A stretch of 64,000 nucleotides of DNA from assembly GCF_001187725.1 (NCBI RefSeq), contig NZ_LGIQ01000005.1:681148-745147 (forward strand), written 5' to 3'. Positions 24,947 to 34,295 of the stretch are shown here, piece after piece. The stretch comes from Brevibacillus reuszeri (GTDB lineage Bacteria > Bacillota > Bacilli > Brevibacillales > Brevibacillaceae). Under the pieces are notes generated by a model that did not search any database, was not told the DNA's origin, and saw only the letters and a list, made by a program, of their open reading frames with translations. How positions within the stretch are numbered: position 1 is the first letter of the stretch; every line of letters begins with the position of its first letter. Made by a program: the position numbers and the translations under genes.

Positions 24947-26866
24947 ATGCGTAAAATCTACCTAGAAGATACGCCACTGAAGGAAGCGCAGGAGAAAATT
25001 GCTGGCCGCATCCGTTTTAAACCTACGATTGAAGTAATCTCGACAAGAGAGGCCCTGGGGCGTGTGACAGCTGCTTCTATTTATGCGAAAGTATCGATGC
25101 CCAATTTTCATGCCTCTGCGATGGATGGCGTTGCAGTTCGTACAGAAAAAACGTATGGAGCGTGTGAGCAGCATCCTGTACGGCTCAAGCATCATGTGGA
25201 CTACGTAGAAGTAGACACTGGTGATCCAATTCCTGATGGCTATGATGCGGTTATCATGATTGAGCATATTCATCAGGTGGATTCGGAGACGATTGAGATT
25301 CTTGAGGCTGTGGCTCCCTGGCAGCATATTCGTCCGATTGGCGAGGATGTTGTTGTAGGAGAGATGATTGTCCCTGACCGGCATAAGCTGAGGCCTGTTG
25401 ATTTGGGAGCGCTGCTAGCAGGTGGAAATGTAACAGTCCCTGTGCTAAGGAAGCCGCGTGTAGCGATTATTCCTACAGGTACCGAGCTGATCGAGCCCAC
25501 TGCAAAGGTCGCCTCTGGAGAAATCATCGAGTTCAACGGAACCGTTTTTGCGGCTTATTTGCAGGAGTGGGGTGCGGAGCCTGTTTACTATGGTATTGTA
25601 AAAGATGACTATGAACTGATCCGAACTGCAGTAAGTGCCGCCTTAGAAGACGCAGATATGGTACTCTTAAATGCAGGATCATCTGCAGGGCGAGAAGATT
25701 TTACGGTTCATGTCGTAGAGGAGCTGGGCGAGGTGCTGACACATGGTGTAGCGACCCGTCCTGGGAAGCCTGTCGTGGTCGGTGTGGTGAATGAAAAACC
25801 AGTCATTGGCTTGCCAGGCTATCCGGTTTCCGCCTATCTGAATCTGGAGTGGTTTGCCCGCTCATTGGTGTATCATTATTACGGATTGCTGGAGCCTGTG
25901 AGGCAGCGCGTTAAAGTGATCATGGGCAGGAGGATTGTCTCGGTGATGGGTGCGGAGGATTTTATTCGTGTGACGATTGGCTCGATTGACGGGCAATACA
26001 TCGCGAATCCTTTGACTCGCTCAGCCGGGGTGACGATGTCCATGGTGCGAGCGGATGGACTTTTGCGGATTCCCCCAGGAGATTTGGGATATGAGCAGGG
26101 GGAGGAAGTAGAGATTGAGCTGTATCGTCCGCTTGAGCAGATTCAGAATACCATGGTAGCAACTGGTAGCCACGATCTGGCGATGGACGTGCTTCATTCC
26201 TTGGTTCGCAAGACGAATCCAGAGCGTTTTCTCGTTTCGTCGCACGTAGGGAGCATGAGTGGTATAATGGCGATTCAAAAAGGAGAGGCGCATGTAGCAG
26301 GTGTTCATCTGTTTGATGAGCATACTGGGGAGTACAATCAGCCCTTTATTGAAAAATATCTCCGTGATAAAGAAGTTGTGCTGATTCAGTTGGTCTACCG
26401 ACAGCAAGGGTGGTTTGTGAAGAAGGGAAATCCGCTTGGAATCACATCTGTTCAAGATTTGATCAAACCAGGCGTAACGTATATGAATCGACAGCGAGGA
26501 GCAGGCACACGACTGTTATTTGATTACTTGTTAAAAGCGAGCGAGATAGATCGGGAGCTCGTATATGGCTATTCGCGCGAGGCGGTATCTCATCTGAGTG
26601 TGGCCGCCGCAGTAGCAGGCGGGACGGCTGATGTCGGACTAGGCATTTATTCTGCGGCACACGCGATGGATCTCGACTTTATTCCTGTCTCCGAGGAGCG
26701 GTACGACTTGGTGATGAGCGCCTCTTTTTACCGAAGTAGTCAAGGCCAGGATCTACTTGCTTGTATTCGCTCCAACGAGTTCATGGAGGAAGTCGAGGCA
26801 TTGGGCGGCTACAGCTGCCGAGATTCAGGAAAGATTCTCTATTCATCGTTTTCCTTGGGAGAGTAA
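24947..26866 (+). CDS. MoeA fused to a PBP-like ligand domain
   Basis: 639 residues. Residues 1-400 are MoeA ([37 protein letters not shown]). Residues about 405-639 are a PBP-like domain that matches the regulator at 20013 ([44 protein letters not shown]). This fusion architecture is known in archaea and anaerobes as MoeA/LysR-substrate-binding-domain-like protein, with function not settled. One plausible role is metal-selective insertion of tungstate, with the PBP domain binding the oxyanion. The ATG has AGGAGGAG upstream. Confidence 0.88.
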   Translation: MRKIYLEDTPLKEAQEKIAGRIRFKPTIEVISTREALGRVTAASIYAKVSMPNFHASAMDGVAVRTEKTYGACEQHPVRLKHHVDYVEVDTGDPIPDGYDAVIMIEHIHQVDSETIEILEAVAPWQHIRPIGEDVVVGEMIVPDRHKLRPVDLGALLAGGNVTVPVLRKPRVAIIPTGTELIEPTAKVASGEIIEFNGTVFAAYLQEWGAEPVYYGIVKDDYELIRTAVSAALEDADMVLLNAGSSAGREDFTVHVVEELGEVLTHGVATRPGKPVVVGVVNEKPVIGLPGYPVSAYLNLEWFARSLVYHYYGLLEPVRQRVKVIMGRRIVSVMGAEDFIRVTIGSIDGQYIANPLTRSAGVTMSMVRADGLLRIPPGDLGYEQGEEVEIELYRPLEQIQNTMVATGSHDLAMDVLHSLVRKTNPERFLVSSHVGSMSGIMAIQKGEAHVAGVHLFDEHTGEYNQPFIEKYLRDKEVVLIQLVYRQQGWFVKKGNPLGITSVQDLIKPGVTYMNRQRGAGTRLLFDYLLKASEIDRELVYGYSREAVSHLSVAAAVAGGTADVGLGIYSAAHAMDLDFIPVSEERYDLVMSASFYRSSQGQDLLACIRSNEFMEEVEALGGYSCRDSGKILYSSFSLGE

Positions 26867-26906
26867 TGAGGGTATCAAGGTAGTAGATAGAAAGGGGGAC
26901 ACTGCC

Positions 26907-27926
26907 ATGCACGAACAAGTGCTTGATTTACGAAAGAGGCCTCTTCGGGATCTGCGCATTTCTGTAACGGACAAGTGTAATTTTCGGTGTCGTTATTGCA
27001 TGCCTGCTGAAATTTTTGGTCCGGATTTTGAATTTTTACCGCAACATAAGCTGTTGTCCTTTGAAGAGATTACCCGTCTCACAAGCATGTTTACCTCCCT
27101 TGGCGTAGGCAAAATTCGGATTACTGGCGGTGAGCCATTGATGCGGAAAAATTTGCCTGAGTTGATTAAAATGATTCGTCAGGTTGATGGTGTCCAAGAC
27201 ATCGCTATGACTACAAATGGTTCATTGCTAGCGAATCATGCCCAAGCTTTGAAGGATGCGGGACTGGATCGGGTTACGGTCAGTCTGGACAGCTTGGACA
27301 ATGAACGCTTTGGACAATTGAACGGCCGGGGCTACCAGGTAGAATCGGTATTGAAAGGAATTCGTGCGGCAGCAGAGGTAGGATTATCGATTAAAATCAA
27401 CATGGTTGTTCAGCGCGGCGTGAATGATCATGACATTTTGCCGATGGCTCGCTACTTCCGTGAGCAGGGACATACCTTGCGCTTCATCGAATTCATGGAT
27501 GTGGGCAATAGCAACGGCTGGAAGCTGGATCAGGTCGTCCCTTCCAGTGAGATCGTGCGCATGATTCATGAGGAGATGCCGCTTGAGGCAATCGATCCTA
27601 ACTATTTTGGCGAGGTGGCGTCGCGTTACCGTTATGTCGGTTCTGACCAGGAGATCGGTCTGATTTCATCCGTGACCCAAGCGTTTTGCTCCACCTGTAC
27701 GAGAGCCCGCTTGTCAGCAGAGGGGAAAATGTACAACTGTCTGTTTGCCTCCGCGGGCGAGGATTTGCGGGAGCCACTTCGTACGGGCCGAAGTGACGAA
27801 GAAATCAAGGAACTGATTTGTTCCATCTGGGAGCGGCGCGATGATCGCTACTCAGAAGAGCGCCTGAAAGAAACGCCGGGTCTTGCCAAACGCTCAAAAG
27901 TAGAAATGTCCCACATCGGGGGATAA
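26907..27926 (+). CDS. moaA: GTP 3',8-cyclase MoaA
   Basis: 339 residues from the ATG at 26907. It is a radical SAM enzyme with CxxxCxxC (CNFRCRYC) near residue 25 and a second cluster region at CSTCTRARL about 245 residues on. ITGGEP is the SAM-binding motif. The C-terminus ends HIGG, the Gly-Gly tail required by MoaA. It converts GTP to 3',8-cyclo-GTP, the first step of molybdopterin synthesis. moaC is not in the window. It closes the plus-strand moeA, moeA-PBP, moaA set. Confidence 0.95.
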   Translation: MHEQVLDLRKRPLRDLRISVTDKCNFRCRYCMPAEIFGPDFEFLPQHKLLSFEEITRLTSMFTSLGVGKIRITGGEPLMRKNLPELIKMIRQVDGVQDIAMTTNGSLLANHAQALKDAGLDRVTVSLDSLDNERFGQLNGRGYQVESVLKGIRAAAEVGLSIKINMVVQRGVNDHDILPMARYFREQGHTLRFIEFMDVGNSNGWKLDQVVPSSEIVRMIHEEMPLEAIDPNYFGEVASRYRYVGSDQEIGLISSVTQAFCSTCTRARLSAEGKMYNCLFASAGEDLREPLRTGRSDEEIKELICSIWERRDDRYSEERLKETPGLAKRSKVEMSHIGG

Positions 27927-27939
27927 ATAGTGATAAGCC

Positions 27940-27968
27940 TTGACAAAGGTAATGTGGCCCTGTATTAT
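27940..27968 (+). promoter_or_regulatory. Consensus sigma-A promoter of infC-rpmI-rplT
   Basis: TTGACA (27940-27945), a 17-base spacer, and TATTAT (27963-27968). Confidence 0.9.
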
Positions 27969-27974
27969 AAGAGG

Positions 27975-28150
27975 CGTGTATAAATTAACACTTCATACTT
28001 CGAGAACAAGCAGAGGCGCACAGCTTCTCACCTGGGTCGACGTCCTAATCGATTGTTGACAGGTAACTCTTACGCAAAGATCCTTGGATCTGATGAATTT
28101 GCTTAGGTGAGATATGTGCGAGCGCGATATGCGTTCGCATATTTTTGTTC
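27975..28150 (+). promoter_or_regulatory. infC leader with attenuator hairpin (L20-leader type)
   Basis: An untranslated leader ahead of infC. At 28109-28144, ATATGTGCGAGCG pairs with CGTTCGCATAT, followed by TTTTTG, a terminator-like structure. In Bacillus, L20 protein represses this operon by stabilising such a structure, so autogenous control by the rplT product is likely. The upstream stem region was not folded in detail. Confidence 0.7.
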
Positions 28151-28178
28151 CTTCTCGAAATTGACGGGGGTGGCAAGT

Positions 28179-28700
28179 ATTAGCAAGGATCAAATGTTGA
28201 TTAACGAAGCGATCCGTGCCCGTGAAGTCCGATTAATCGGCGCTGACGGGAGCCAATTGGGAGTTGTGCCCTTCAGAGAAGCACTACGCATCGCCCAAGA
28301 AGCCGAATTGGATTTGGTAAACGTTGCTCCTACAGCCAAGCCGCCTGTATGCCGTATCATGGACTATGGAAAGTTCAAGTACGAGCAGGCGAAGAAGGAA
28401 AAGGAAGCACGTAAAAACCAAAAGATCATCGAGCTGAAAGAAGTGCGTTTTTCTTCCAACATCGAGGAACACGATTTTCAAACAAAGCTTCGCAACGTCC
28501 GCAAGTTCTTGGAGGATCATCACAAGGTGAAGTGTTCGATCCGTTTCCGTGGACGTGAAATCACCCACTCCGAAATCGGACTTGCTGTTATGGAACGTGT
28601 AGCTGCCCAGTGTGAAGATCTCGCTGCGCCTGAGCGCAAACCGAAGATCGAGGGCCGCAGCATGATCATGATTCTGGCTCCGAAAGCGGAAAGTAAGTAA
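28179..28700 (+). CDS. infC: Translation initiation factor IF-3, ATT start
   Basis: 173 residues from ATT at 28179 ([16 protein letters not shown]), directly after GGGGGTGG. The use of ATT as start is a known infC feature in Bacillus, linked to autoregulation of IF-3 levels. The family N-terminal domain (residues 1-80, RAREVRLIG and [18 protein letters not shown]) and C-terminal domain are complete. A longer read to 28107 is open but begins in the terminator hairpin and has no ribosome site. IF-3 binds the 30S subunit and checks initiator tRNA and start codon. Confidence 0.95.
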   Translation: MSKDQMLINEAIRAREVRLIGADGSQLGVVPFREALRIAQEAELDLVNVAPTAKPPVCRIMDYGKFKYEQAKKEKEARKNQKIIELKEVRFSSNIEEHDFQTKLRNVRKFLEDHHKVKCSIRFRGREITHSEIGLAVMERVAAQCEDLAAPERKPKIEGRSMIMILAPKAESK

Positions 28701-28726
28701 GTAGTTTAGACAGGAGGATTTTTCAG

Positions 28727-28924
28727 ATGCCTAAAATGAAAACCAACAAGGCTGCTGCGAAACGTTTCAAGAAAACTGGAAGCGGCCAATTGAAGCGCGA
28801 CCGCGCATTTGGTAGCCACTTGTTTGCCAACAAATCGACAAAAGCGAAGCGTCATCTGCGCAAAGCTTCTCTCGTATCCAAAGGCGATCAAAAACGCATT
28901 GAGCAAATGCTCACATACCTGTAA
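28727..28924 (+). CDS. rpmI: Ribosomal protein bL35
   Basis: 65 residues, the whole protein conserved: [15 protein letters not shown] at the start, a very basic middle, and [12 protein letters not shown] near the end. It is a structural protein of the 50S subunit. Second gene of infC-rpmI-rplT, with a CAGGAGGA ribosome site. Confidence 0.98.
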   Translation: MPKMKTNKAAAKRFKKTGSGQLKRDRAFGSHLFANKSTKAKRHLRKASLVSKGDQKRIEQMLTYL

Positions 28925-29013
28925 GTTTTTTTCATCACAACCATCACGCAGCATGAGCTCCCTAAGCGCCTAGCAGTAGGCCGCCATGCTGGAAAGACCA
29001 GGAGGAGTTTAGT

Positions 29014-29373
29014 ATGCCAAGAGTAAAAGGTGGCATTGTTACACGCCGTCGTCATAAGAAGATCCTGAAGCTGGCGAAAGGTTACTTCGGTTCCAAACAT
29101 CGCCTGTTTAAATCTGCAAACGCTCAGGTAATGAAATCCCTGATGTATGCTTACCGTGACCGTCGTCAAAAGAAACGTGATTTCCGCAAACTGTGGATCA
29201 CTCGTATCAACGCACAAGCTCGCATGAACGGTCTGTCTTACAGCCGTTTGATGCACGGGCTGAAAGTTGCTGGCATCGAAGTTAACCGCAAAATGCTGGC
29301 TGACCTCGCTGTTAACGACAAAGCTGCGTTCAACGAATTGGCAACTGTTGCTAAAGGTAAACTGAACGCGTAA
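29014..29373 (+). CDS. rplT: Ribosomal protein bL20
   Basis: 119 residues, complete bL20 ([18 protein letters not shown], basic N-terminal half). It is an early-assembly 50S protein. It is also the likely feedback repressor of this operon through the infC leader. A terminator follows. Confidence 0.98.
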   Translation: MPRVKGGIVTRRRHKKILKLAKGYFGSKHRLFKSANAQVMKSLMYAYRDRRQKKRDFRKLWITRINAQARMNGLSYSRLMHGLKVAGIEVNRKMLADLAVNDKAAFNELATVAKGKLNA

Positions 29374-29387
29374 TTCGCGTTTCACAC

Positions 29388-29427
29388 AAAAGTCGATCTT
29401 TCCATTTGGGAAGGATCGGCTTTTTTT
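29388..29427 (+). terminator. Terminator after rplT
   Basis: AAAAGTCGATCTTTCC pairs with GGGAAGGATCGGC, followed by seven T. Confidence 0.88.
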
Positions 29428-29685
29428 GTTTGCAAAAACAAGCTAGTACCGGATAACACCTGTCCACACGGGAGGAGAAGAGCACTCATAGAGTAACAGA
29501 GTAAGACAAGAAGAGGTGATTAAGCAGAGCCATTTTTTGCTTGCACAATCAACGGGTTGGAGGGGGATATTGGAATCAGACTTAAGATGGAGAGAAAAAC
29601 AATCCCCCGTCCGTGTCGAGCAGGCTGCTTGATGCCATACAATGAGAAGCGTGGAAGGAAAACATTGGATAGGGGAGATTACTAT

Positions 29686-29925
29686 ATGAAAAAACAAAAA
29701 TGGATGATGATGGGTGCTACTGCAATCGTTTGTTCGGCCTTGCTCGTTCCAGGAGCATTTGCAAAGTCAAAGGATGACGTAGATGCACCACCAGTCTTCT
29801 TTAGTAACGGACAGGCGACACATGCCAAGCTTGGTGTGGATACAACTCCAAATCCGACTGTAACGACTCCTGCTGGAACCTCCTTTTTGTTTCCAGCAAC
29901 GGCTGAAGGCAAAAAAGATAAATAA
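29686..29925 (+). CDS. Small secreted protein, 79 aa
   Basis: 79 residues from ATG 29686, after AGGGGAGA. A clear signal peptide (MKKQKWMMMGATAIVCSALL, predicted cleavage after AFA near residue 26) leaves a mature peptide of about 53 residues rich in Thr, Pro and Ala, ending in a Lys-rich tail (EGKKDK). No family is recognised. It is monocistronic with a terminator. It could be a cell-surface or extracellular peptide. Confidence 0.65.
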   Translation: MKKQKWMMMGATAIVCSALLVPGAFAKSKDDVDAPPVFFSNGQATHAKLGVDTTPNPTVTTPAGTSFLFPATAEGKKDK

Positions 29926-29939
29926 GGCATGCACCTTCT

Positions 29940-29975
29940 GAAAAAGCTGTCAGGCACTCGTCTGATGGCTTTTTC
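29940..29975 (+). terminator. Terminator after the secreted peptide gene
   Basis: GAAAAAGC and GCTTTTTC frame an inner TCAG/CTGA pair around a short loop. Confidence 0.7.
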
Positions 29976-30079
29976 ATTTGCAAGCACAGTTTGCTGTCAA
30001 GATTTGTAGGACGAATCGCCACTTGACGCTAACCCACATATGATGATGGATGAATCCTAGCAAGAAAGGAGTTTCGCTG

Positions 30080-30781
30080 ATGAGTAATCGCCACTTGATG
30101 GCGGATGAGGAATTGCAGGTATGGGCCGATCTTCTGGAAGCGAAATCGCCGCAGGAAGTATTGGTGAAAGCGGTCGAGAATTATGCCGGTGGACTGGTTC
30201 TCGCTTCCAGCTTTGGTGCCGAAGATGTTGTCCTGATCGATATGCTGCATAATTTGGCACCGACCATTCCTGTTTTTTACCTCGATACCAACAAGCATTT
30301 TGAAGAAACCTATGCCACACGTGACAAGCTGCAGGAGAGATACGGTACGAAATTTATTCAGGTTTTGCCGAAAATGACGCTTGATGAGCAGGCGAGAGAG
30401 CATGGGGAAAAGCTGTGGGAGAAAGACCCCCATCTCTGCTGCCAAATTAGAAAGGTAGAGCCATTGCAACGAGTTCTTTCGAGCTATCAGGCATGGATTA
30501 CGGGGATTCGTCGCGAACAGTCTCCGACCCGAGCGAATGCCAAAAAAGTGGAGTGGGATGAAAAATTCGATCTGGTCAAGTTTAATCCTCTTGCGGATTG
30601 GACGAATGGCCAGGTATGGGAATATATACATGCGCATGATGTTCCATACAACCCTTTGCATGACAATCACTATCCCAGTATCGGCTGCAGTGTGTGTACC
30701 AAAGCTGTTCAACCAGGTCAAGACCCGCGCGCAGGACGCTGGGCGGGCTTTGCGAAGACAGAATGTGGTCTGCACAAATGA
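30080..30781 (+). CDS. cysH: Adenylyl-/phosphoadenylyl-sulfate reductase CysH
   Basis: 233 residues from ATG 30080, which follows AAAGGAG. The PP-loop-like reductase fold is visible ([14 protein letters not shown] for nucleotide, [13 protein letters not shown] for sulfonucleotide binding). Cys pairs CC and CSVC indicate a 4Fe-4S cluster typical of APS-type reductases. The catalytic Cys is in KTECGLH at the C-terminus. It reduces APS or PAPS to sulfite with thioredoxin. It is followed by sat, so the two steps of assimilatory sulfate reduction are co-transcribed. Confidence 0.93.
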   Translation: MSNRHLMADEELQVWADLLEAKSPQEVLVKAVENYAGGLVLASSFGAEDVVLIDMLHNLAPTIPVFYLDTNKHFEETYATRDKLQERYGTKFIQVLPKMTLDEQAREHGEKLWEKDPHLCCQIRKVEPLQRVLSSYQAWITGIRREQSPTRANAKKVEWDEKFDLVKFNPLADWTNGQVWEYIHAHDVPYNPLHDNHYPSIGCSVCTKAVQPGQDPRAGRWAGFAKTECGLHK

Positions 30782-30804
30782 TTGGGACAGGAGGACAGCT
30801 TGAG

Positions 30805-31956
30805 ATGCATACCATTTTGCCGCATGGCGGGTCGCTCATTCATTTGCTGACAGCAAGGCAGCATACAACAAGTCTGCAGGGGATAAAAAAAGCCATTACG
30901 GTTGATAAATGGACATTGTCTGATATTGATTGCCTGGCAATCGGAGCATTTTCGCCATTGACAGGGTTTCTGGGCGAAACAGATTACCATTCCGTTGTCG
31001 AGATGATGAGGCTTGCGAATGGTACAGTCTGGCCGCTGCCTGTCACATTGGCAGTAGACGCTGTGGAGCATGATGATATACAGATCGGTGATCGGGTTCT
31101 CTTGCGGGGAGAGGACGGAGTAGATTATGCATTTTTGCAGGTGGAGAGCCGCTTCCAACCGGATAAAGCGCATGAAGCTGTGCAAGTATTTCGCACGGAT
31201 GATCTCGCTCATCCAGGAGTGAAGAAGCTGTTTGACAAGCCAGATTTGTACTTGGGCGGACCGATCGAGGTGCTGGAGCGACCACGTCCGGTGAAATTCT
31301 CTGACTATTATTTGACTCCGCTTCAGACCAGAGAGATATTTCGCGAAAAAGGCTGGAAGACGGTCGTAGGCTTTCAAACGCGGAACCCTGTGCATCGGGC
31401 TCACGAGTACATCCAGAAGGCAGCGCTTGAAATAGTGGACGGTCTTTTTCTCAATCCACTGATGGGGGAAACAAAGGCAGATGATGTGCCAGCAGAAGTA
31501 CGGATGAATAGTTACCTGACCCTGCTGGAAAACTACTATCCGGCAAAGCGCGTGCTTTTGGCCGCCTTTCCTGCAGCAATGCGTTACGCTGGCCCAAGAG
31601 AGGCAGTGTTTCATGCATTGGTCCGAAAAAACTACGGCTGCACACATTTTATCGTTGGCCGTGATCATGCGGGAGTAGGCGATTACTACGGAACTTACGA
31701 TGCCCAGCATATATTTGCCGAATTTGCACCCGAAGAGCTGGGGATACAGCTGCTATTTTTTGAACACAGCTTTTATTGCACAGCATGCCAGGGAATGGCG
31801 ACGACGAAAACGTGTCCACATGAAGCGAGCTATCACCTTACACTTTCTGGAACAAAGGTAAGAGAAATGCTGCGGAATAAAAAGACGCCACCCCCGGAAT
31901 TCACACGTCCCGAAGTTGCAAATATTTTGATCGAGGGGATGCAAGACAGGGGGTAA
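30805..31956 (+). CDS. sat: Sulfate adenylyltransferase Sat
   Basis: 383 residues from ATG 30805, after CAGGAGGAC. Characteristic motifs: [12 protein letters not shown] (nucleotide binding), [12 protein letters not shown], and [11 protein letters not shown] near the C-terminus. It is the single-chain, ATP-sulfurylase type of Firmicutes without APS kinase. It forms APS from sulfate and ATP, the substrate of the adjacent CysH. Other cys genes are not in the window. Confidence 0.93.
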   Translation: MHTILPHGGSLIHLLTARQHTTSLQGIKKAITVDKWTLSDIDCLAIGAFSPLTGFLGETDYHSVVEMMRLANGTVWPLPVTLAVDAVEHDDIQIGDRVLLRGEDGVDYAFLQVESRFQPDKAHEAVQVFRTDDLAHPGVKKLFDKPDLYLGGPIEVLERPRPVKFSDYYLTPLQTREIFREKGWKTVVGFQTRNPVHRAHEYIQKAALEIVDGLFLNPLMGETKADDVPAEVRMNSYLTLLENYYPAKRVLLAAFPAAMRYAGPREAVFHALVRKNYGCTHFIVGRDHAGVGDYYGTYDAQHIFAEFAPEELGIQLLFFEHSFYCTACQGMATTKTCPHEASYHLTLSGTKVREMLRNKKTPPPEFTRPEVANILIEGMQDRG

Positions 31957-31976
31957 AAAGAGAGTAAGACGTGTAT

Positions 31977-32005
31977 GAGGGACGGCAAAACCGTTCCTCT
32001 TTTTT
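31977..32005 (+). terminator. Terminator after sat
   Basis: GAGGGACGG pairs with CCGTTCCTC, followed by six T. Confidence 0.85.
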
Positions 32006-32127
32006 GCAAAAGCAGGGGACAAGAATGTGGAAAAATGTATCCGCTTACAGCTAAAATACGCGCTGTTATGCCGTTTCCTACTGAGCATTCGTTCGGACGA
32101 AAGTCTAGAAAAATCTTTTTGTTTCCG

Positions 32128-32156
32128 TTGACACCCCCTAGGTGCCTAGCTATAAT
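32128..32156 (+). promoter_or_regulatory. Consensus promoter of ilv-leu with a palindromic spacer
   Basis: TTGACA (32128-32133), 17 bases, TATAAT (32151-32156), a full consensus. The spacer holds CTAGG-TG-CCTAG at 32138-32149, a perfect inverted repeat that might be an operator. Confidence 0.9.
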
Positions 32157-32162
32157 CAAACG

Positions 32163-32505
32163 TAACACTTTATATTCTGACAACAACAATATTGAAAATA
32201 TTGTTTTAATAGTAGGCCAAGACGAGGATGGTGCACGTTACCCCTTTTACAGAGAGCCCTGATTGCTGAGAAACGGGTATAGGGTACGATGCATTGCTCA
32301 CCTCCGAGCCGTTTTGCTGAAATCTACATCACGTAGGCAGTAGGCCAAACCGATTAACACCCGTTAGCGTGTTACAGTCCACATTAGTTGTGACTGGCTG
32401 AGATCGGCTGCCGCGAGGAGTCGATAAAGTTGGGTGGTACCGCGAACCCTTTCGCCCCAAAAGACATGGAAAAAGAACCGTGTCGGGGCGAAAGGGTTTT
32501 TCTAT
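32163..32505 (+). promoter_or_regulatory. T-box riboswitch (Leu) upstream of ilvB
   Basis: T-box motif GGGTGGTACCGCG at 32432-32444. The terminator is AACCCTTTCGCCCC paired with GGGGCGAAAGGGTT, plus T run (32446-32502). Triplet CTC at 32297-32299 lies eight bases before CGAG, the same offset as ACC in thrS and TTC in pheS, so CTC (Leu) is the likely specifier. Leucine-specific T-boxes control ilv-leu in B. subtilis. A CodY-like hairpin at 32185-32205 precedes it. Confidence 0.95.
32185..32205. promoter_or_regulatory. CodY-like hairpin in the ilv leader
   Basis: AACAATATT and AATATTGTT flank GAA. The 15 bases at 32188-32202 match the CodY consensus AATTTTCWGAAAATT at 11 positions. CodY represses ilv-leu in B. 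subtilis. Position is about 25 bases after the expected transcript start. Confidence 0.45.
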
Positions 32506-32557
32506 GTGTCTATAGTTATTTACAATACCTGCTTAAGAAGTGGGAGGAGGAGAAAAA

Positions 32558-34294
32558 ATGAGTGTTGAAATGGCCGAAATGCAGAAAAAGAATGGCATTC
32601 CACCGATTCAGTTCGGTGAAGAAGTGACAGGAGCAGAAACGCTCTTGCGCTGTCTCATTCTGGAGCAGGTTGAATACATCTTTGGTTATCCGGGTGGGGC
32701 TGTACTTCCCATTTACGACTCGCTGTACGGGAGCTACTTCAAGCACATTTTGACCCGACACGAGCAGGGAGCCATCCACGCTGCCGACGGGTATGCTCGT
32801 GCAACCGGCAAGCCTGGCGTATGTATCGCCACTTCTGGTCCAGGAGCAACGAACCTGGTGACCGGGATTGCTACAGCACAGATGGACTCCGTTCCACTGG
32901 TTTGCATCACCGGTAACGTAGCTCAGTCGCTCATTGGAACAGATGCTTTCCAAGAGGCAAATATCACAGGGATTACGATCCCGATCACCAAGCACAGCTA
33001 CTTCGTTCGCGATATTCGAGATTTGCCGCGAATCGTGAAAGAAGCGTTCCACATCGCGACAACTGGTCGCCCAGGCCCAGTCCTGATCGACATTCCAAAA
33101 GATGTCGCCAATGCATCAGCACCGTTCACTTATCCGGACAAAGTTGAAATCCGCGGTTATCGCGATACGCTTGTCCCAAGTGATGAAGACGTGCAGGGAT
33201 TTGTCCAAGCGATTGGTGAAGCAAAACGACCTGTGATCCTGGCAGGAGGCGGAATCATTGCAGCAAGTGCAGACAAAGAATTGCTAGCCTTTGCTGAAAA
33301 AGCCCGCATTCCAGTTATCAATACCTTCATGGGCTTGGGTGGGTTTCCAGGAACGCATGAGCTGTCGCTGGCGATGCCGGGAATGCATGGCAACTACACA
33401 GCCAATCAGGCGCTTCTAAATGCAGACTGTGTAATCGGTCTGGGAGCTCGCTTTGATGACCGAATCACAATGGGACGAACGAAAGAATTTGCTCCAAAAG
33501 CTCGTATCGTTCACGTGGATATCGATCCAGCTGAGCTCGGGAAAAACGTTTCGACGGCAGTAACTGTAGCAGGTGATGTGAAAAGCACGCTGGTAAAAGC
33601 TCTGCCTCTGATTGAAAAATGCGATTCGGAAGCATGGATTAGCCAGCTAAAGGAATGGCAAGTACAACAACCATACAAGTACAACACAAATGGAGATGTA
33701 TTGAAGCCACAAGCGGTCATCGAGCTTCTGTACCGCTCCACAGATGGGGAAGCGATCGTCACCACAGACGTGGGACAACACCAGATGTGGACAGCTCAAT
33801 ACTACAAGTTCAAGCACTCTCGCTCGTTTATCTCCTCTGGTGGTCTCGGAACAATGGGCTTTGGTTTCCCTGCTGCGATCGGCGCGCAAATTGCCCATCC
33901 AGATCGCACGGTAATCGCCGTAGTAGGGGATGGAGGCTTCCAGATGACCAATCAGGAGCTGGCAATTGTCTCCCAGTACAATATTCCGGTCAAAGTAGCG
34001 ATTGTGAACAACCAGTGCTTGGGTATGGTTCGTCAATGGCAGGAGCTGTTCTACGATAACCGTTACAGCCAGATCGACCTTACCTGCAGCCCTGATTTTG
34101 TCAAACTGGCCGAAGCTTATGGAGTGAAGGGCCTGCGAGCTAGCACGCCACAAGAAGCAGAAGCAGTTTGGGCACAAGCGCTCCAGCATGATGGTCCTGT
34201 CGTTGTTGATTTCCGTGTAGAACAGGAAGAAAACGTGTATCCGATGGTGGCCACAGGCAACACATTAGATCAGATGGAATTGGGGGACGAATAG
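32558..34294 (+). CDS. ilvB: Acetolactate synthase large subunit IlvB
   Basis: 578 residues from ATG 32558, after GGAGGAGG; an in-frame ATG at 32540 is less well placed. TPP-dependent enzyme: GYPGGAVLPIYD and catalytic Glu in RHEQGA (N-terminal pyrimidine domain), and the TPP motif VVGDGGFQMTNQELAI ending in NN. It makes acetolactate or acetohydroxybutyrate for Val, Leu and Ile. It forms the holoenzyme with the IlvH regulatory subunit encoded two bases after its stop. Confidence 0.96.
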   Translation: MSVEMAEMQKKNGIPPIQFGEEVTGAETLLRCLILEQVEYIFGYPGGAVLPIYDSLYGSYFKHILTRHEQGAIHAADGYARATGKPGVCIATSGPGATNLVTGIATAQMDSVPLVCITGNVAQSLIGTDAFQEANITGITIPITKHSYFVRDIRDLPRIVKEAFHIATTGRPGPVLIDIPKDVANASAPFTYPDKVEIRGYRDTLVPSDEDVQGFVQAIGEAKRPVILAGGGIIAASADKELLAFAEKARIPVINTFMGLGGFPGTHELSLAMPGMHGNYTANQALLNADCVIGLGARFDDRITMGRTKEFAPKARIVHVDIDPAELGKNVSTAVTVAGDVKSTLVKALPLIEKCDSEAWISQLKEWQVQQPYKYNTNGDVLKPQAVIELLYRSTDGEAIVTTDVGQHQMWTAQYYKFKHSRSFISSGGLGTMGFGFPAAIGAQIAHPDRTVIAVVGDGGFQMTNQELAIVSQYNIPVKVAIVNNQCLGMVRQWQELFYDNRYSQIDLTCSPDFVKLAEAYGVKGLRASTPQEAEAVWAQALQHDGPVVVDFRVEQEENVYPMVATGNTLDQMELGDE

Positions 34295-34295
34295 G

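Noticed and set aside
28107..28178. Upstream extension of infC
   Set aside because: The frame is open but starts inside the attenuator hairpin and lacks a ribosome site; ATT 28179 fits family alignments.
29557..29685. Upstream part of the secreted peptide frame
   Set aside because: The signal peptide begins at 29686 with its own ribosome site; upstream residues are unlike coding sequence.
30718..31710. A 330-codon open frame opposite sat
   Set aside because: Shadow of sat on the reverse strand.
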